Of a DNA stretch of 64,000 bases, positions 13,193 through 25,290 are shown in pieces. This DNA comes from Sapria himalayana (lineage: Eukaryota > Streptophyta > Magnoliopsida > Malpighiales > Rafflesiaceae). Positions within the stretch are counted from its first letter, which is position 1, and each line of letters opens with the position of its first letter. The stretch is taken from positions 1-64,000 of the forward strand of contig JAREIK010002678.1 of the NCBI GenBank assembly GCA_029783825.1, read 5' to 3'. The position numbers were made by a program, and so were the translations under genes. The notes below the pieces were generated by a model. It saw only the letters and a list, made by a program, of their open reading frames with translations, did not search any database and had not been told where the DNA came from.

Positions 13193-13640
13193 ATCATTCT
13201 GTCGGTAAATTATTGACCATTTACCGACCCTCTACCAACAAATAATTACCGACTATTCTGATAATTTTCTGACAAAAATTTTAGGTCGGTACATTACTCT
13301 CCAAATGGTCGGTAATTAACGACCATTTACAAACCATTCTCCGACAAATAATTACCAACTCAATTCAAACTATTTTCCAACCAAAAGCAATTGGTTGGTA
13401 AATGGTCTCCAAATGGTCAGTAATTACCGACCGATTAAAGACCATTTACCAACAATTAATATCCGACTATATTCCGGCTATTTTCTGACCAAAAGCATTA
13501 GGTAGGTAAATTGTTTCCAAATGGTTAGTAATTACCGACAATTTACAGACAATTTACTAACAAATAATTTTCGACTATATTTCAACCATTTTCACACCAA
13601 AAGTATTAGGTCAGTAAATGGTCACAAAATGATCGATAAT
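13193..13640. repeat. 108-bp tandem repeat with GGTCGGTAA motifs
   Basis: The landmark CCAAATGGT recurs at 13301, 13409 and 13517, with a weaker form near 13624: spacing 108 bp. Each unit carries several GGTCGGTAA or ACCGACCA motifs in both orientations and a CCAAAAGCA(A/T)T segment. Confidence 0.85.
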
Positions 13641-14211
13641 AACCAAAAAAAATTGCAACCAAAAACTAATCAAAATATTTTATAATAATTGGTCGGTAAT
13701 TGATCTCCAAAAGTATTATCGACATTTGGTGACCGTTTACCGACCATTGATATTAAAAAATTTTGGTCAGTTTTTGGTCGCAATTGCGTCAGTAATTACC
13801 GACCAAATTTTTTTTAGTTTTGATGCATTTGCTACAAAAACATATATAGATAGCACAAAAAATCGAATTAACTTCCAGTTTTGATGCAGTTGCTACATAA
13901 ACATATACAGATAATAAAAAAAAAAATCCAATTGACTCTAGCAAACAACTATATATACTGCATATATATATATAATTCATCAAGAGAAAATAAAAAAAAA
14001 TGAAATTCAAAATCAAAGTTTTATGCATTGAAAAAAAATGTGTAATAGACTTAATCATCCAACCTAGTTTCATAATCGTTATACTATGATGTATTTGGTC
14101 CACACGGTGAGGTGTCGGGTATTGAGGTAAAGTTGTCTACTATTGCTAATCCTGATGTAGTTCCTGTAGGTGTTACTATAGGTGATTGGAGTAGATGCTG
14201 TAGCTGGAGCA

Positions 14212-15258
14212 TTATGCCGAAAAATCTATATCATCAGGGTTGAACTGTAGTCCTCTTTCCTGAAACTTCTTTGTAAGCCAGTCAAAAAACATACGCAACT
14301 CATCCCTATCATCCTCATTGTCTTTCATGTGTCGCTTTGTATCGACCAACTGATACTGTATAGCATTTAGTATCATGTCCTTAAATTCCTCCATCGTCGA
14401 GAACAAATTCTAAATTGGTCCTGAAAATTCAGCTTCATAATTTGGTCATCTATGCGAGTAGAATGATGATGTCGCCGAACCTATGCCATAGATGGGCATC
14501 TTCTCCTTGCCATCAATAGCCAAACCAAATCTGATACGTATCAACTAGTGGAGTTGATGAATGAGAACTACCTGTTGCACCATCACATGAACTTGAAGTA
14601 GACTTGGAATATGCTTGAGTCGCAGTAGCTAACATTTCTTCATATCTAGCCTAATAAAAATGTACAAAAGGAATTTCAATTTATATTCAAACAAAAAAAA
14701 GAAAAGTTAATTTTTTTAATGAATCTTACATTTGTTGCACGAGATCTTTAATCAACGAAGGTCTGATTATCATTAGCCTTCATTTGCATGTATCTGAATA
14801 AGCAAGGAGCATTGGGCTTCTTACCCTCCTTCCGTGTCAATAATTACATACAATACATATGTTAATTCTATTGAAAAAAAAATTCCTTATGAGAAATGAA
14901 ATTTAGGCATAATTGAACACATTTCACAAAGTAATAAAACATAAAAAGTATAAATTATAAATAATACCAATATTCATTCGTGCTCGTGAATAGAGAGAGA
15001 TCTACTAGTGTGTGTAGACATGCCACTACCCTCCCAAGCTCGCTCTAAGCGATGATTTCCGATCTGTTTATCAGACCTCTTCCTATAATCCGGATCATCC
15101 CAACTGCTCCGCCATTCCTTGAAAATATGATCAGGGACACTCAAATCTTTTTCTTTCTCTTCGGCCATTTATCTTTGATCTCGTACACAGTGTCTTTATA
15201 TTGGCTGACAGCATGTTTGTAGAACACACTTTTGACCACCTCCTTTGGCTGTGTCCAC
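14212..15258 (-). pseudogene. TNPA-like protein, Transposase_24 domain (family A)
   Basis: On the minus strand the pieces follow the order of the plant Transposase_24 (Ptta/En/Spm) family. Near 15258-15180 is EVVKSVFYKHAVSQYKDTVY. At 15145-14974 is VPDHIFKEWRSSWDDPDYRK, continuing RSDKQIGN and GSGMSTHTSRSL, the family's W-x4-W, K-x-S and G-x-G-x3-H-T motifs. Near 14840-14750 is LTRKEGKKPNAPCLFRYMQ with a later TFVD. Near 14660-14460 are ARYEEMLATATQ and YGIGSATSSFY (usual form YGLGSA). The C-terminal tail (14406-14212) is acidic and helical. Gaps between pieces look like introns (AG before GTGGACAC near 15257; AT-rich 14860-14960). Stops, for instance after TFVD, make it a pseudogene. The 5' exons are missing, lost at the join near 15262. 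Confidence 0.75.
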
Positions 15259-15879
15259 CTATAAAATTTTTTAATTAAATAATTTAATATTTTTATATCA
15301 AATTGAATAAAAATTTAAACTATAAATTAATTTATAATAAACAAAGAATAAAATCATTTAATATCTTATTCAAATTCAATATTTTACATAATTGAAACAA
15401 AAAAAATAAAAAACTTTTATTTCATCTTATTCATCAATGTATCTACTGACAGTGCATAAATTATAATATATCCATTTATTAACGCTGCTTTCTCTCACTC
15501 TGCTCCTCCAATCATCATTTTTCGATTGTGACAAAACAATTTGAGTCATGACACGTACTGTCTAGTGAAAAATCTCATCACTTATAAAAGCTTTGTATGA
15601 GGAACAATGTGGTATCATATCAGTAAGAAATTTAAACCACTCACTCAATTTAAAAAAAGTTATGTTTTGATACATAATCATATAGTATATATGTAAATAT
15701 ATACTAGCATTTCACTCGTACATATATTACTGAAGTATATGTACATAAAAATAACAGCATTATGTGTAAATAAACTGAGTACAAATATACTTAGTATATA
15801 TGTACATAAAATACTGTAGTATTATATGTACATATATACTGACTTTTTTCATTGTATATACACCATTTGATGCTGTTGC

Positions 15880-16275
15880 TATCACACCCGCTGCCGCTCC
15901 TGCCGCAGCTACCTTTGTCACTATCGCTGCCAATACCACTGTTATTGTCATCGCTACCACCTCTGCTGTTGCCGCCGCCACCACTGCTACCTCCACACTG
16001 GCACCTCTACTGTCGCTTCCGGTGATGTCGCTGCTTCCAGTGTAGTTACTGCTACCGTGACTACCGCAGCTGCTTCCGGTGCAGCCGCTGCTACCGCTAC
16101 TTCCATCGTCGCTGCCACTGCCACTACTTCTGATGCCACCGCTCCTGCCCTACCACTGCTATAACCGTGGCTGCCCCGCTGCTGTCACTACCACCACTAC
16201 CGTCGTTGCTTCTTCAACTGATGCCGCTATCATCGCCGCCACCACCGTCACTGATACTGCTGCTGATATTATGTT
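15880..16275. repeat. GC-rich trinucleotide island 1 of copy 1
   Basis: About 400 bp of imperfect triplets of the form (A/G)(C/T)(C/T), mostly GCC, GCT, ACC, ACT, GTC, in AT-rich surroundings. Open frames on both strands (Ala/Thr/Ser or Ala/Val runs) follow from the triplets and are not proteins. Confidence 0.9.
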
Positions 16276-16994
16276 TTTATAGACCTATAATAGGTTAAAA
16301 ATCTACCCAAAAAATTCGAAGACACAAACATTTTCATAGATATATAAAAATAGTTATTATAGATATGAACACACATAAATTAAAGTTGATCGTCATACAG
16401 CTTTAACTAAAATTTAATTAAATAGTTTAATATTTTTATATTAAATTTAATATACAAAAACTATAAAAGAAAATTTTAAATTAAACAAATAAATTCATTT
16501 AATAACTTATTCTAATACAATATTTTAAATAACTAAAAAAATTATATTACATCTTAGTTATCAATGTATCTACCGACTGTGCATAAAGTATAATCTATCA
16601 ATGCTTTGACGTTGCTTTCTCTCCCTCTACTCCTTCGATTACTAACTTTCCACTACAAAAATGCTGTCAGAGTCATGGTGCTTCATGTCTATTGAGAGAT
16701 CCCTTCACTTATACAAGCTTCGTATGGGAAACAATGTGGTACCACATTTGTAAGAAATTTAAACCACTAAATAAAATCAAAGTAAATTAAAAAAAACTAT
16801 GTTTTGATAAATACATATTACTACAGCCAAAATACACATATATACTAGCATTTCACTCGTACATATATTACTGTAGTATTTGTACATATAAATTGTATTA
16901 TTATGCGTACATATATACTAAGTAATATGTACATAAAATAATGCAGAATTATATGTACGTATATACTGACAATATACCTACGTATATACCACAA

Positions 16995-17285
16995 ATATTG
17001 CCATTCCTATTGCTCTCGCTACCGCAGCTGCCCTTGTCGCGGCGGCGACCTCTACGGCAGCTATCGATGCCACCACCACTGCCAGTGCAGCTGCTGCTGT
17101 GGCTACTGCCAGTGTTGTCTCTGCTATCGATGATACCACCGATACCATTGCTGCCACTGCTGCCGCTACAGCCACTAGTTCTGCCGATGCCAACGCTACC
17201 TTTAATGTTGTCGCTGCCTCCGCTGCCTCCCCTACCTCCGCTACTAGCACTACTGCCGCCGCTGCCTCAGCTACCACTACTGATA
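16995..17285. repeat. GC-rich trinucleotide island 2 of copy 1
   Basis: Same composition as the first island and the same flanks: TACGTATATACCAC before it and GATAATAGGCTTTTACATAC after it. Confidence 0.9.
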
Positions 17286-18479
17286 ATAGGCTTTTACATA
17301 CCTATAATAAGCTAAAACTCTACCAAAAAAATCGGAAAAACACAAACATATTCATAGATATATAAAAACAATTAATATATACATGAACAAACACAAATTA
17401 AAGTTGATTGTCATACAGTTTAAACAAGAAATTAATTAAATAATTTAATAATTTAAAATTATATTTTATAAAAACAAAAATAATAAATGAAACTTTTAAA
17501 TTAAACAAAAAAATTTATTTAATACCTTATTCTAATACAAAAATATATTACATCTTATTAATCAATGTATCTACCGACTATTCATAAAGTATAATCTATC
17601 AATGCATTAACATTACTTTCTCTCCCTCTACTCCTCTGATCACCAACTTTCCACAACAAAAATGCGTGTGAATCATGGTGCATCATGTTTGTCGAAATAT
17701 ATATTCACTTATACAAGCATTGTATGGGAAACAATGTGGTACCATAAATGTATGGAATTTAAACCACCAAATCAAATCAAAATAAATAAATAAATGACTA
17801 TGTTTTGATAAATATATATTACTGCAGTAAATATCTACATATATACTAGCATTTCACTAGTACATATATTACTCTAGTATATGTACATACAAACTATAGT
17901 ATTATGTGTACATATATACTGAGTATTATATATACTCAGTATATATGTACATAAAATACTATAGTATTATATGTACATATATACTAAATATACATACGTA
18001 TATACTAAAACTCTACCCAAAAAATTCAAAGACAAAAATATATTCACAAATATATAAAAACAAATATTATAGACATAAACAAACACAAATTAAATTTGAT
18101 TGTCTTACAGCTTCAAAAAATATATAAAAGATATCCAGCAATTATGTTTAGAGATAAAAAGAGTGCAAAAATAAAATGTTTTCAGAATAATAAAGATAAG
18201 TTAAGCTAGCCTCTTTTTGATATAGCTGAAATCAGTAAAAATGGGGCCCATGCATTAGAAGGACCGTAGTAATGTCTGATTGCTTTGAATCAGAATTTTT
18301 TCTTTTGTCTCACATAATGTGTCCTACAAAGATTCATAATTGTGTTAATCGGAAAAGCAAAGAATAAAAATAGAATAAAAAAAATTGAAACCTGCAAAAA
18401 GTAACATAATTATTTGCTACACATGGAAAAAAATAAATAACAGTTCAGAAATAATTCTCATACTCAATCATCCTCATAA

Positions 18480-20394
18480 TTTGTACAAAATGCTAGCCTC
18501 TCCTGCAAGGTTTTGCAACTAGATCTTGGAATGCTATTTGTTGTGCCAATGCCACGGTGACTCCATATAGGACATATACTGCATTACAATCTTAACTCCT
18601 TTCATCTTATAATTCATTTCTTTAATTTCTTTCTTTTCTTCCATCAAATTAGTATACTGCTCATCATTCTATTCTTTAATTTCATATATTTCTTTCTTTA
18701 AATGAGATATCTGCTATTTATTCTTTTTTATTTTGGTCTCCATAACTACAATACGTTTATTTGTTTCCATTACTTGTTGTTTGACCGCCTCATCGACCAT
18801 TGTTGAGATAGATGAATTAGAAGCACGACTACTACAACAAAATGCCACTCCCTTCGAGCTAATTCCATACACTCGCTACTTCTTAAGACCTATTGTCTCT
18901 AAACAATAGGATCATAGTCACTTTGTTGAAGATCCATAGAACCCTCAACTTGTTGATGAGCAGCTATCACATGTTCCTCCATTAGGTCCTGAGATAAAAT
19001 AGAGAAAAAAACTATTCTAGATATACAAAAATAAAATAAATATTTTGCAATCCAAACAATTTTCTAAATTTACTGTAGTATTATAAAATTTTATTAATAT
19101 AATAAGTTCTTACAGCAATCATCTAAGATTTGTTGTCAACAAACTGACCATCCACTTTCTTCACATGCATCTTCTTGAAAATTTGATAAAAATTTTTATC
19201 CCGACCCAATTCTCCAGCCTAGAATTTGTGTTTATTAAGTCATTAAAAAACAAATGATCAAAAAATTTAACAAAATTAATAAAACCATGCAGAGATTTGA
19301 TTCATTGTACTATTAAGAAAACTACTAAATTTATAAATGTTTATAATTTTTAAATTGTACGAGATCTCGAGCATGCTCAATGCTCGACTTTGACCCTCCA
19401 GTTGTGTAGAAAAATTCTTGTACCTAGTCCAGCTACCTCACTTGGTTGATTTTTACGGGCAATATCTGATTTTTTTCATTACATCTGAATCCTCCCAATA
19501 CATAAGCCACTCAGAATATCACATCCTCAGATATAAAATCAGGCCTTTCTTTCATATTCTTCAATTTATGGACAAAATCAGAATATCATTGAGCAGCTTT
19601 GATCTCCCATAATGACTTTATCTTTCCATCAAATTTAGGTGCCCATGTGCACTAATTCTATATATAGAAAAATCACAAAAAAATTTATATTAACAATAAG
19701 AACATAATTATTTATTGCTTGAATAATAACCAACATAATAGATAAGTAATTTGATTATTATTTTTCAATACTTTTGTTTTGTTATTTTTACTTAAAAATC
19801 ATTAAAATAGGACTCCTTTGCCAATTCTAAAACTTTCTTCTAGGAGAATAATTTAGAATCAGCCATTTTCTTGAAAGACTTTGTAATTATAGTCGAATAC
19901 TTGTGAGATGAAATAAAAATATACAAATAAATATATAACATACAAAACATGCGAATCATAACAATATAAAAAAGCCACTAATAGTAACATCAAATTTTTT
20001 TTTCAAGTCATTTTTACATATTTCTTTTACCTTTCATCCACAATCTCAATTTCTAAATTTGCACTGACTTTAAAGGATGGCACTACATCTGATGATGTCA
20101 TTGGTATTGTAAATAGGGGAACAATCAGTGTAAAATGTGGTGTAGAAGATAGAGATGGATAAAAAGTGTGTGAGAAAGGACGATTAGTGGTGGGATTACA
20201 TCTGATAAAGGGGATAGTAGAGGTCTCAATGATGGTGATGGTGATAGAAATGGAGATGGTAATTTTGATGTTGAAGTCTGGATATGGTGGCTATGAGATG
20301 GTACTAATTCTGCAACATAATGTAGCATACTAGATGAATTTGGTTCATTTTTGTGTCCATGTTCACATCCACCACGACCACATCCTTTAGGCAT
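18480..20394 (-). pseudogene. TNPA-like protein, Transposase_24 domain (family B, copy 1)
   Basis: The N-terminus (20394-20125) reads MPKGCGRGGCEHGHKNEPN, then a Ser/Pro/His-rich low-complexity segment, typical of these proteins. The core lies at 19930-19360: ITKSFKKMADSKLF, then DFVHKLKNMKERPDF, then YWEDSDVMKKSDIARKNQPS and GLGTRIFLHNWRVKVEHA, matching the W/Y-x-W, KKS, N-x-S-E and G-x-G-T pattern. The C-terminal part (18960-18560) is a charged coiled coil: SSISTMVDEAVKQQVMETNK, then TKIKKN and LKKEIYEIKE. Several in-frame stops and shifts interrupt it. In En/Spm the TNPA partner binds subterminal repeats while TNP2 cuts; that role is assumed from the family. It lies downstream of TNP2 on the same strand. 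Confidence 0.72.
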
Positions 20395-20539
20395 CTACTA
20401 TACAAAATAAAACATAGAACAAATAATAGAGATATGATGAACAAGCATGCATTTTATAATAAAATACACCGATAGATTTCAACAAATTATAAAAAGTCTT
20501 TTATAGTTTAATATTATAATAAAATTATAATAATTTAAT

Positions 20540-23500
20540 ATCGGCATCACTGTCCTCCTCTAATAGATCTTCTGATATTTCGTCTGATTTCGATAGAAGT
20601 TCGAACTTTTTTTAGATAGAAAGTGATCATCTTTAATTTTTTTGTCACCTTTTGAGTCACATAAATTTTCTGGATCTTCATCTACATTCACAGGTTCAAT
20701 ATTATTTATGTCATCTTCCTGGAATGCTAGTGAAATATCTAAGTCTGCACTTCTTTCTTGCGATGTTGGTACTTCAAATTTTGATCGTGCTTTGATTTTG
20801 CAAATCGCCCACAAATCACTCTTATCACGAGATAAACTCGGATATGTATAATATATACTTGAGCAGCTTGAACTGGCATAATAAATGGCTTATATCGATT
20901 ATATATGCATTTATGGTTAACATCCACTAGCTTATAATCCAAATGAATCTCTGTGCCCACATTTGTGTAGGATCAAACCACTCACCCTTAAATAATACAA
21001 TCCTATTATTTTCGAGTCCAGGATACTCCAACTCAAATACTTCTTTGAGTTGATCATAAGAATCAATCTCATCTACACTATATCTTGCGCCTTTAATACA
21101 TATACCACTATTCATATTATTTTAGAAGAATCGTGCCTGTTTGTGTGAAATTTATATCCATTAATAAAAATCCCAAGATAGGTTTTCACATATCTAAATG
21201 GGTCATTACTTAGATTATGAATAAAAATATTTGAATCTCCATTTGAAGGATCAATTGCCTATGACATAAATTAAAGAATTGATATTACGAAATAAAAGAT
21301 AATAATAAATTAAATAATTAAAAAATTTAAAACTTAATAATTCTCGCATAATTTCTGAACCAATTCGCAAATTCAATTTCTAGTATATAATCGACATCTT
21401 TGCTGGAAATTGCTGGTTGTCTATATTTTAACTACTCAACATGAATACTGCACAAATATAAAAAGAGAGAAAAATATATATATCAATTTTTAATAATTCC
21501 TATTAAAGATAAAATTAAACTATGATTAAACCTGTAATCATTTGTTTATACATACTTAATGTAGGTGCAACCTCGTAACAATTAAGTAAAACTTAGCTCC
21601 GGGTTACTTTGTTCTCTTCATCTGTCATACATCTTTTTATTTCTCTTCCAAATGCTTTTCTATGGTGCTAGAAGATAGATAGTTTGTCTACAGAATCATC
21701 TTTTACCATCAAATGACCTTCATAATTTATCGGCACATTTTTATTTTTTGTATTGACATGATCCTCAAAATAATAACAACAAAATGATGATGCTTCTTCT
21801 ACTAAATATACATTGCAAATTGAACCTTCAGCTTTTGCCTTGTTTCTAACATTCAATTTCAACTTACGAAGATACCTACAACCACAATGTTAGGTTTCAA
21901 TTTTGTTAAATTACAATATTAAAAGTACGAAATCATAAAACATAGTAAATTATATGTATTTACCTTTTATAAGGATAAATCCACCTGGGTTGCATTGGCC
22001 CTGTAATCCTTGCTTCGTATGCCAAATGGACTGGAAAATGCTCATATAAGTCAAAAAAACTCGGTGGAAATATCCGGTCAACCTTACAAATAATAAGCAG
22101 AATGTCATTTTCCAGCCTCACCATGTCATTTATTTTGATTGTGATTGCTTTTAGCTATTTGAAAAACAAACTAAGTTCTATAAGGACCTTCCAAACACTT
22201 AGTGGAAGTAATTAACGGAATGAAATTGGTATTAATATCTGCATAAATACATGACAGTCATGACTTTTCATTCCAAATAACTTAAGATTCTTCATATCCA
22301 CGCATCTACCCATATTTGACAGATATCCATCAGAGAATTTAAAATATTTAACCCATTCACACTATATGTCTTGCCTTCTTATCAAGTGTGTAGCAAGCTT
22401 TAGAAAATTTTTATGTTTCCTCATTTAGTTTTAATTCAGGACGCCGACATTAACCCTTCAACTCTTGTCTTGATGTTAAAGTATCTTTTATTTTTCCGTC
22501 TACATTAAGGACAATGTTAAAAAACTGTCAAAAATATTTTTTTCAATCTGCATTACATTTAAGTTATGAAAAATTAAATTGGACCTCCAACAGGGCAAGT
22601 CCCAAAATATACTACGTTTCCTCTAGCCAAATGATTTGCCTATTGGTCCATTACTTTCATTAGCATCATTTTCAGTTACTTTCTTCAAACCCAAACTATG
22701 AATCTCTGTAATAATAGCATCTCCTAAATGAACTACTGGTGCAACTGTCAACATAGATTTTTTTTCGAAATACAGTTTTATTTCTTCGAAATGGATGATT
22801 CGTAGATACAAACTTTTGATGGTTATCAAACCATGACTATTTACCACTAAATTTGAGGGTAAATGCATCAGAATTTTTCATGCAATACGGGCATGCGAAT
22901 CGTTTTGCAGTACTCCACCCAGGATTTATTGAATATGCAGGAAAGTCACATACCATCTACATAATGGATTTCCACATAATGAAATTTTGCTTCTTTGAGA
23001 TATTGTACGTATTCACGCCGACATCTCATAAATGATTTAACTCTGCAATAAGAGGCTGTAAGAAAACATTCAGCATGTCTTTTGAATTTGTTGGCCTTGG
23101 AACCAATATTGACAAAAACATATTGCTCCTTCAAACACAACCATGGAGGCAAGTTATACGGCTATCACTGGCCATGATGAATACTATTGTCCAGATTGCC
23201 CAAATTGTTGAAATTCATCATTGTAAGACCCAATCTCACCTTTTGACTTTCTGCCTCAAAATCTTGATGTATATAATTAAAATGCTTCCAAGCATGTGAA
23301 TTGGATTGATGACATGTTACCTCTTCTTAAACCTCATGCTCGGAATGCCACCTCATTTCATTTGCGGTAGTATTTGATGCATATAGTCTCTATAATGAGG
23401 AATTAATGGAAAATAATACATCTTCTTAAAGACAACCTTCAATTTTTGTCACGTATCTACAACATGAGGTACCTTCCTAAATTGAGAATGGTCACAAAAC

Positions 23501-24215
23501 TTACAGCTAATTAAATCACTATCATCACCCCAATATAACATGCATCCATTTAAACAATAATCAATTTTTTTCTACTGGTAGACGCATTCCATGTAGTAAC
23601 TTCTTAGTATTATAAAAGTTGTTAGTGATCAAATTATTATCCGAAACAATCTCCTTTATTAGTTCTGTCACCTGATCAAATAATATCTTAGACATATGAT
23701 TTTCTGACTTAATGCCCATTAGTCGAGCTACAAGTGACAATTGCGAATGTGTTTTACAACCAGGGCACAATTCTTTATCTACAACTTTAAGCATTTCTTA
23801 AAATTTCTGAGCTTAAGGACTAGGCGGTTCATCCATGTAATCCATATTGAAGCCAGCACAGCAGCTTCCGTAATCATTCTATGATATGTGTTTGATGATT
23901 ATTCACCACAAGCAAATGATTCAATACCCTCATTTGGTCAATATTCAGAGCCATTGTATTTTTCCCATGATAAATCTAAACAAAATAATTTGACACAAAG
24001 CCATATTTGGCAAAATGATATCTTATAATGTTTGCATCACGAAAAAGAATATTCTGACACTTGCGATGATTGCATGGACACTTAATTTTTTTAGCATCCA
24101 TCAATCTCGATTGACTAAATGCAAAATTGATAAAAGTTTCAAGCCCAGTCAAAAATTCTTTATTCAAAAATCTATTAATAACCCTTCTGTAAATCCACTA
24201 ACGATCTATGCTCAT
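20540..24215 (-). pseudogene. TNP2-like CACTA transposase (copy 1)
   Basis: I place the start at the ATG near 24215 because MSID-R-stop-WIYRRV leads into the Transpos_assoc domain, where DRSW is usual; the Ser codon position is a TAG. That domain (24167-23976) has EFLTGLETFINFA and the zinc-binding-like KIKCPCNHRKCQN. The Transposase_21 core follows: ELCPGCKTHSQLSLVARLMG (about 23785-23700), then QYSSWPVIAVYNLPPWLCLK near 23190-23135. DUF4218 is at about 22400-21670, with ITGPMQPRWIYPYKRYLRK and LNVRNKAKAEGSICNVYLVE. DUF4216 is at 21250-20770, with YSVDEIDSYDQLKEVFELEY, VLFKGEWFDP and WAICKIKARSKFEVP. Many stops and frameshifts. Family members catalyse excision and insertion of CACTA elements; this copy cannot. 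Confidence 0.85.
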
Positions 24216-24516
24216 TTTTCCATGTTTATTTACAAAAAATAATGCCCAATCATTATTATAAATAAAACATTCTATTAATTCAAAATATACAAATAATTAA
24301 ATATAATTACTTACAGATTAATATTTAAAAATTAAATTTCATGAATATCGAGGCAATGCATTTGCAGAATCTACATTAATATATATCACAATTAGATAAA
24401 GCAATTTTTAGCACAATGATGATAATATATATCACATTATACTAGATAAAGGGTGCAAAGTATGATAATGCACAAGAAAGGAAGCAAAAAAAGACATTTA
24501 ATGTTTGAAGGAGGAG

Positions 24517-24960
24517 AAGGGGAGAGAGAGAGAGAGAGAGATAAGGTGGAAGAGAGAGAGGGGGCAGAGAAATGTGGAGACTGAGGGAGAAAGAGAGAGA
24601 AGGAGAAAGAGAAGGAGGGAGAGAGAGGGGGAGAGAACTGGTGAAAGGAGAGAGAGAGAGGGGAGAGGAGGAGAGAGTGAGAAAGGAGAGAGAGAGAGTA
24701 AGGTGGGAAGAGAGAGAGGGGGCAGAGAAATGTGGAGACTGAGGGAGAAAGAGAGAGAAGGAGAAAGAGAAGGAGGGAGAGAGAGGGGGAGAGAACTGGT
24801 GAAAGGGAGAGAGGAAGAGAGAGAGGGAGAAAGGGAGAGAGAGAGAGAGAGAAGAGAGAAAGGGAGAGAGGGAGAGAGAGGGAGAGGGAGAGAGAGAGAG
24901 ATAGAACAAGCACGAAAGGAGAGGGAGAAAGATAATAACAAGAGAGTGAGTATGTGACAT
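24517..24960. repeat. GA-rich purine tract upstream of TNP2 (copy 1)
   Basis: About 440 bp of GA and GGA repeats on the plus strand (CT on the transposase coding strand), 0.3 kb upstream of the TNP2 start. It contains a 158-bp tandem duplication: GGGGGCAGAGAAATGTGGAG recurs with its C at 24565 and 24723. The same tract stands at the same place in copy 2. Glu/Arg and Leu/Ser open frames here are repeat products. Confidence 0.92.
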
Positions 24961-25049
24961 ATAAAGAAAAAGAGGAATAGAGTGACTAGAAGAATTAGGG
25001 AGTGAGAGAGAGAGACACATTGAGAGTGTAGTGTTAGAATGAAAAATTA

Positions 25050-25290
25050 TATAAAATAAAATAAAATTTCTTCTACGTAAACCTATCAAATATTATATCT
25101 TTTGTCATACATAAGTTCATATTTGAGCCTGAGGCCCAAGTGATGGGATTAGGTAAGAGTACGACCCTTATTTGTATTATACCAAATATGAGCCTAATCA
25201 ACGGACACTCATTCTACATGCTCACATATTGTTGATATTATATCTTATGACATTTAATTTCAAATTAGTTCAACAAATTAATATTATCCC
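25050..25290. other. Conserved non-coding segment between purine tract and AT repeat
   Basis: It matches 57560-57790 of copy 2 closely (TTTGAGCCTGAGGCCCAA, then TAGGTAAGAGTAC). It lies upstream of TNP2 and holds no reading frame; it may belong to the promoter region, which is inference from position only. Confidence 0.5.

Larger units (their letters stand above)
13049..15262 (-). mobile_element. CACTA-like element part, family A (truncated)
   Basis: It begins with TACTAAAATTCACCGAATTA, a decayed CACTA-type end, followed to about 13810 by many copies of GGTCGGTAA and its complement, the kind of subterminal motif that TNPA-type proteins bind in this superfamily. A Transposase_24 gene follows on the minus strand (14212-15258). 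At about 15262 the sequence becomes collinear with the internal part of the other CACTA family (49046 onward). That makes this a truncated element joined to, or replaced by, family B sequence. No right end with GGTCGG motifs was found. Confidence 0.6.
15262..18120. repeat. Roughly 1.1-kb unit in three tandem copies (copy 1)
   Basis: The landmark CATCTTA followed by ATCAATGTATCTAC occurs at 15423, 16550 and 17551, giving spacings of 1127 and 1001 bp. Each unit runs: AT-rich stretch, CATCTTA landmark, CTTTCTCTC segment, ATGTACATATATACTGA repeats, GC-rich trinucleotide island, and a closing conserved segment (AAAACTCTACC then ACACAAACAT). The third unit has lost its island near 18003. Confidence 0.9.

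Noticed and set aside
13789..14103. 104-residue minus-strand frame rich in Phe, Ile, Tyr
   Set aside because: Low-complexity AT-rich translation with no similarity to the TNPA-like tail next to it; it overlaps subterminal repeats.
15760..17365. Ala/Thr/Val-rich open frames on both strands of the trinucleotide islands (also 49583-52101)
   Set aside because: Triplet repeats keep any frame open; the frames are not conserved in start, end or length between units, and they run into AT-rich repeat sequence.
22853..23299. Plus-strand frames opposite the TNP2 gene (also 55541-55997 and 56634-56966)
   Set aside because: They are antisense shadows of the minus-strand transposase domains.
24437..25089. 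Leu/Ser and Glu/Arg open frames up to 215 residues on both strands
   Set aside because: They come from the GA repeat, with overlapping frames and no domain.
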